Positions 6,440 through 7,321 of a stretch of DNA of 7,321 nt are shown here, in pieces. The position numbers were made by a program, and so were the translations under genes. The stretch comes from Pseudomonadota bacterium (lineage in GTDB: Bacteria > Myxococcota > Myxococcia > Myxococcales > Myxococcaceae): positions 1-7,321 of the forward strand of contig JAFADT010000151.1 in the NCBI GenBank assembly GCA_023424585.1, read 5' to 3'. The notes below the pieces were generated by a model, which worked only from the letters and a program-made list of their open reading frames with translations, was not told the DNA's origin and made no database searches. The number at the start of each line of letters is the position of its first letter. The first letter of the stretch is position 1.

Positions 6440-7321
6440 GGATGGGCGGCTCGATGAGGAACGGCTCGGTGGCCTTCGGGTCGTCCGGGTCGAACGCGGG
6501 CGACAGGGGGCCCGCGCCGGTGGGCTTCCACTTGCGCGGCACGCGCTCGATGCCCACGGGGTAGATGGTCAGCGCCCCGTCCTTCCCGATGCGCATGCGC
6601 AGGAAGTTCTTCCAGTCCGGCAGCGCGAGCGACCCGAAGGCCTCGTTGGAGTGCGCGCCGAAGGAGTTCACGCTCAGCCAGAGGTACAGGCCGGTGATGA
6701 ACGGGCCCACGAGGAAGCCGCCCACGAAGGTGAACGCGCTGGAGAAGAAGAACTTGCCCGCCAGGTGCAGCCAGCCGTCCGCGCAGTGCGCGCCATCCGG
6801 CGACAGCACCGGACACACGCCCAGCGTGCTCACCGTGAAGTACGTCGCGCCCCAGGCGACGAAGAACGCGGCCACGATGTGCGCCACGCCGTGCAGGCCG
6901 CCCAGGAGCGCGCGCCACTTCCCGAGCGCCGCGTCCGCCAGCCCCGCCAGGCCCCCCACCGTCACCATCCCGAGGATGAGCGTCCACGGGCGGTTGACCA
7001 TGCTGTTGGCCACCGCCGTCACCACCTCCGGCAGGCGGGAGAGGCCCAGCGAGCCCACCTCCGCGTAGGCCGCCAGCGCGAGCAGCAGGTACCACAGGCC
7101 GGTGATGAGCCCGAACAGCGGGCTGTAGCGGATGAGGAGCAGGTTCTTGCGCGCGAGCTTTCGCGACGTGGCCTCGTCCGGGAAGCTCTTGCGCAGCGTG
7201 GAGCCGTCGCGCAGCACGGGCGCCGCGGGCGCGTGCGTGGGGTGCATGAAGGCGCCGCCGCCGCCCGCGGTGATGCGGTGCTGGCCGGTGTCGTCCTCGT
7301 GCCGGCGGTAGTGGTGCAGGT
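6426..7321 (-). CDS. C-terminal part of a multi-spanning membrane metallophosphoesterase; 5' end outside window
   Basis: The frame stays open to the window edge, so the ATG at 7247 is internal; 297 residues are visible. The first 29 read LHHYRRHEDD...ITAGGGGAFMHPTH. This is the end of a calcineurin-like phosphoesterase domain: the HHY segment would hold metal-binding histidines, and GGGGAF-HPTH closes the domain in large membrane-bound relatives. The membrane part follows, with hydrophobic spans at about 67-85, 111-129, 140-162 and 189-217 and a loop holding Cys169 and Cys179. The tail after ~220 (HSNEAFGSL...DWKNFLRMRI...LTIYPVGIERVPRKW) is the soluble ending usual for this group. The substrate is unknown; hydrolysis of a phosphoester near the membrane is inferred from the fold. 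The gene converges on the kinase-like gene with 2 bases between stops. Confidence 0.75.
   Translation of the reverse strand, partial: LHHYRRHEDDTGQHRITAGGGGAFMHPTHAPAAPVLRDGSTLRKSFPDEATSRKLARKNLLLIRYSPLFGLITGLWYLLLALAAYAEVGSLGLSRLPEVVTAVANSMVNRPWTLILGMVTVGGLAGLADAALGKWRALLGGLHGVAHIVAAFFVAWGATYFTVSTLGVCPVLSPDGAHCADGWLHLAGKFFFSSAFTFVGGFLVGPFITGLYLWLSVNSFGAHSNEAFGSLALPDWKNFLRMRIGKDGALTIYPVGIERVPRKWKPTGAGPLSPAFDPDDPKATEPFLIEPPIRVSR

Noticed and set aside
5197..7095. Long 632-residue open frame on the - strand across the kinase-like and phosphoesterase genes
   Set aside because: It overlaps two genes with recognisable domains, and its composition (Arg/Gly/Ala/Leu/His-rich, no motifs) is typical of a GC-rich shadow frame.
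1..7321. CRISPR array, tRNA, rRNA, insertion sequence or attachment site
   Set aside because: I saw no regularly spaced repeats, no tRNA-like cloverleaf, no transposase frame and no flanking direct repeats around the toxin pair.

Overview
The window looks like a chromosomal segment from a myxobacterium of the Myxococcaceae (Myxococcus/Corallococcus type). The evidence is G+C near 70% with strong GC3 bias, GTG starts, 'DAG'-type Pro/Ala/Asp tails, and above all a SitA-like lipoprotein toxin, a family known from myxobacterial kin discrimination. The genus is inference; no rRNA or marker gene is present. Nearly every base is coding, and no gene-free stretch exceeds about 90 bases.

Layout. (1) Bases 1-630 (+) are the 3' part of a gene ending in a glucodextranase-type C-terminal (DOMON-like) module and a Pro/Ala/Asp-rich tail. 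(2) Bases 712-2073 (+) encode a lipoprotein with a hydrophobic central region and a C-terminal AHH-type HNH nuclease domain, a SitA-like polymorphic toxin. (3) Bases 2090-3340 (+), 16 bases downstream, encode the probable immunity protein. It appears to be a two-part fusion: an Imm11 (DUF1629) domain followed by a suppressor-of-fused (SUFU)-type domain. (4) Bases 3337-5001 (-) encode a secreted GH13 alpha-amylase-family lipoprotein with the MPDLN signature of subfamily GH13_36; it converges on gene 3 and shares a CTAG stop tetranucleotide with it. (5) Bases 5092-6423 (+), divergent from the amylase, encode a kinase-fold protein with a DUF4032 C-terminal region. (6) Bases 6426-7321 (-) are the C-terminal part of a multi-spanning membrane metallophosphoesterase whose N-terminus lies beyond the window.

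How the genes relate. Genes 2 and 3 form a toxin-immunity pair. In Myxococcus xanthus, SitA lipoproteins sit in the outer membrane and pass to neighbouring cells by TraA/B outer-membrane exchange; non-immune recipients are killed. The pair lies between two glucan-related genes (1 and 4). The last ~150 bases of the toxin gene and the first half of the immunity gene have visibly lower G+C (about 52-63%) than their surroundings (about 68-73%), and composition returns to host-like near the Imm11/SUFU boundary. This suggests that a toxin-tip plus Imm11 cassette was exchanged into an older locus, fusing to or replacing part of a resident SUFU-type immunity gene. Genes 4, 5 and 6 look like ordinary chromosomal genes. 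Both convergent junctions (3/4 and 5/6) carry inverted repeats that could act as bidirectional terminators.
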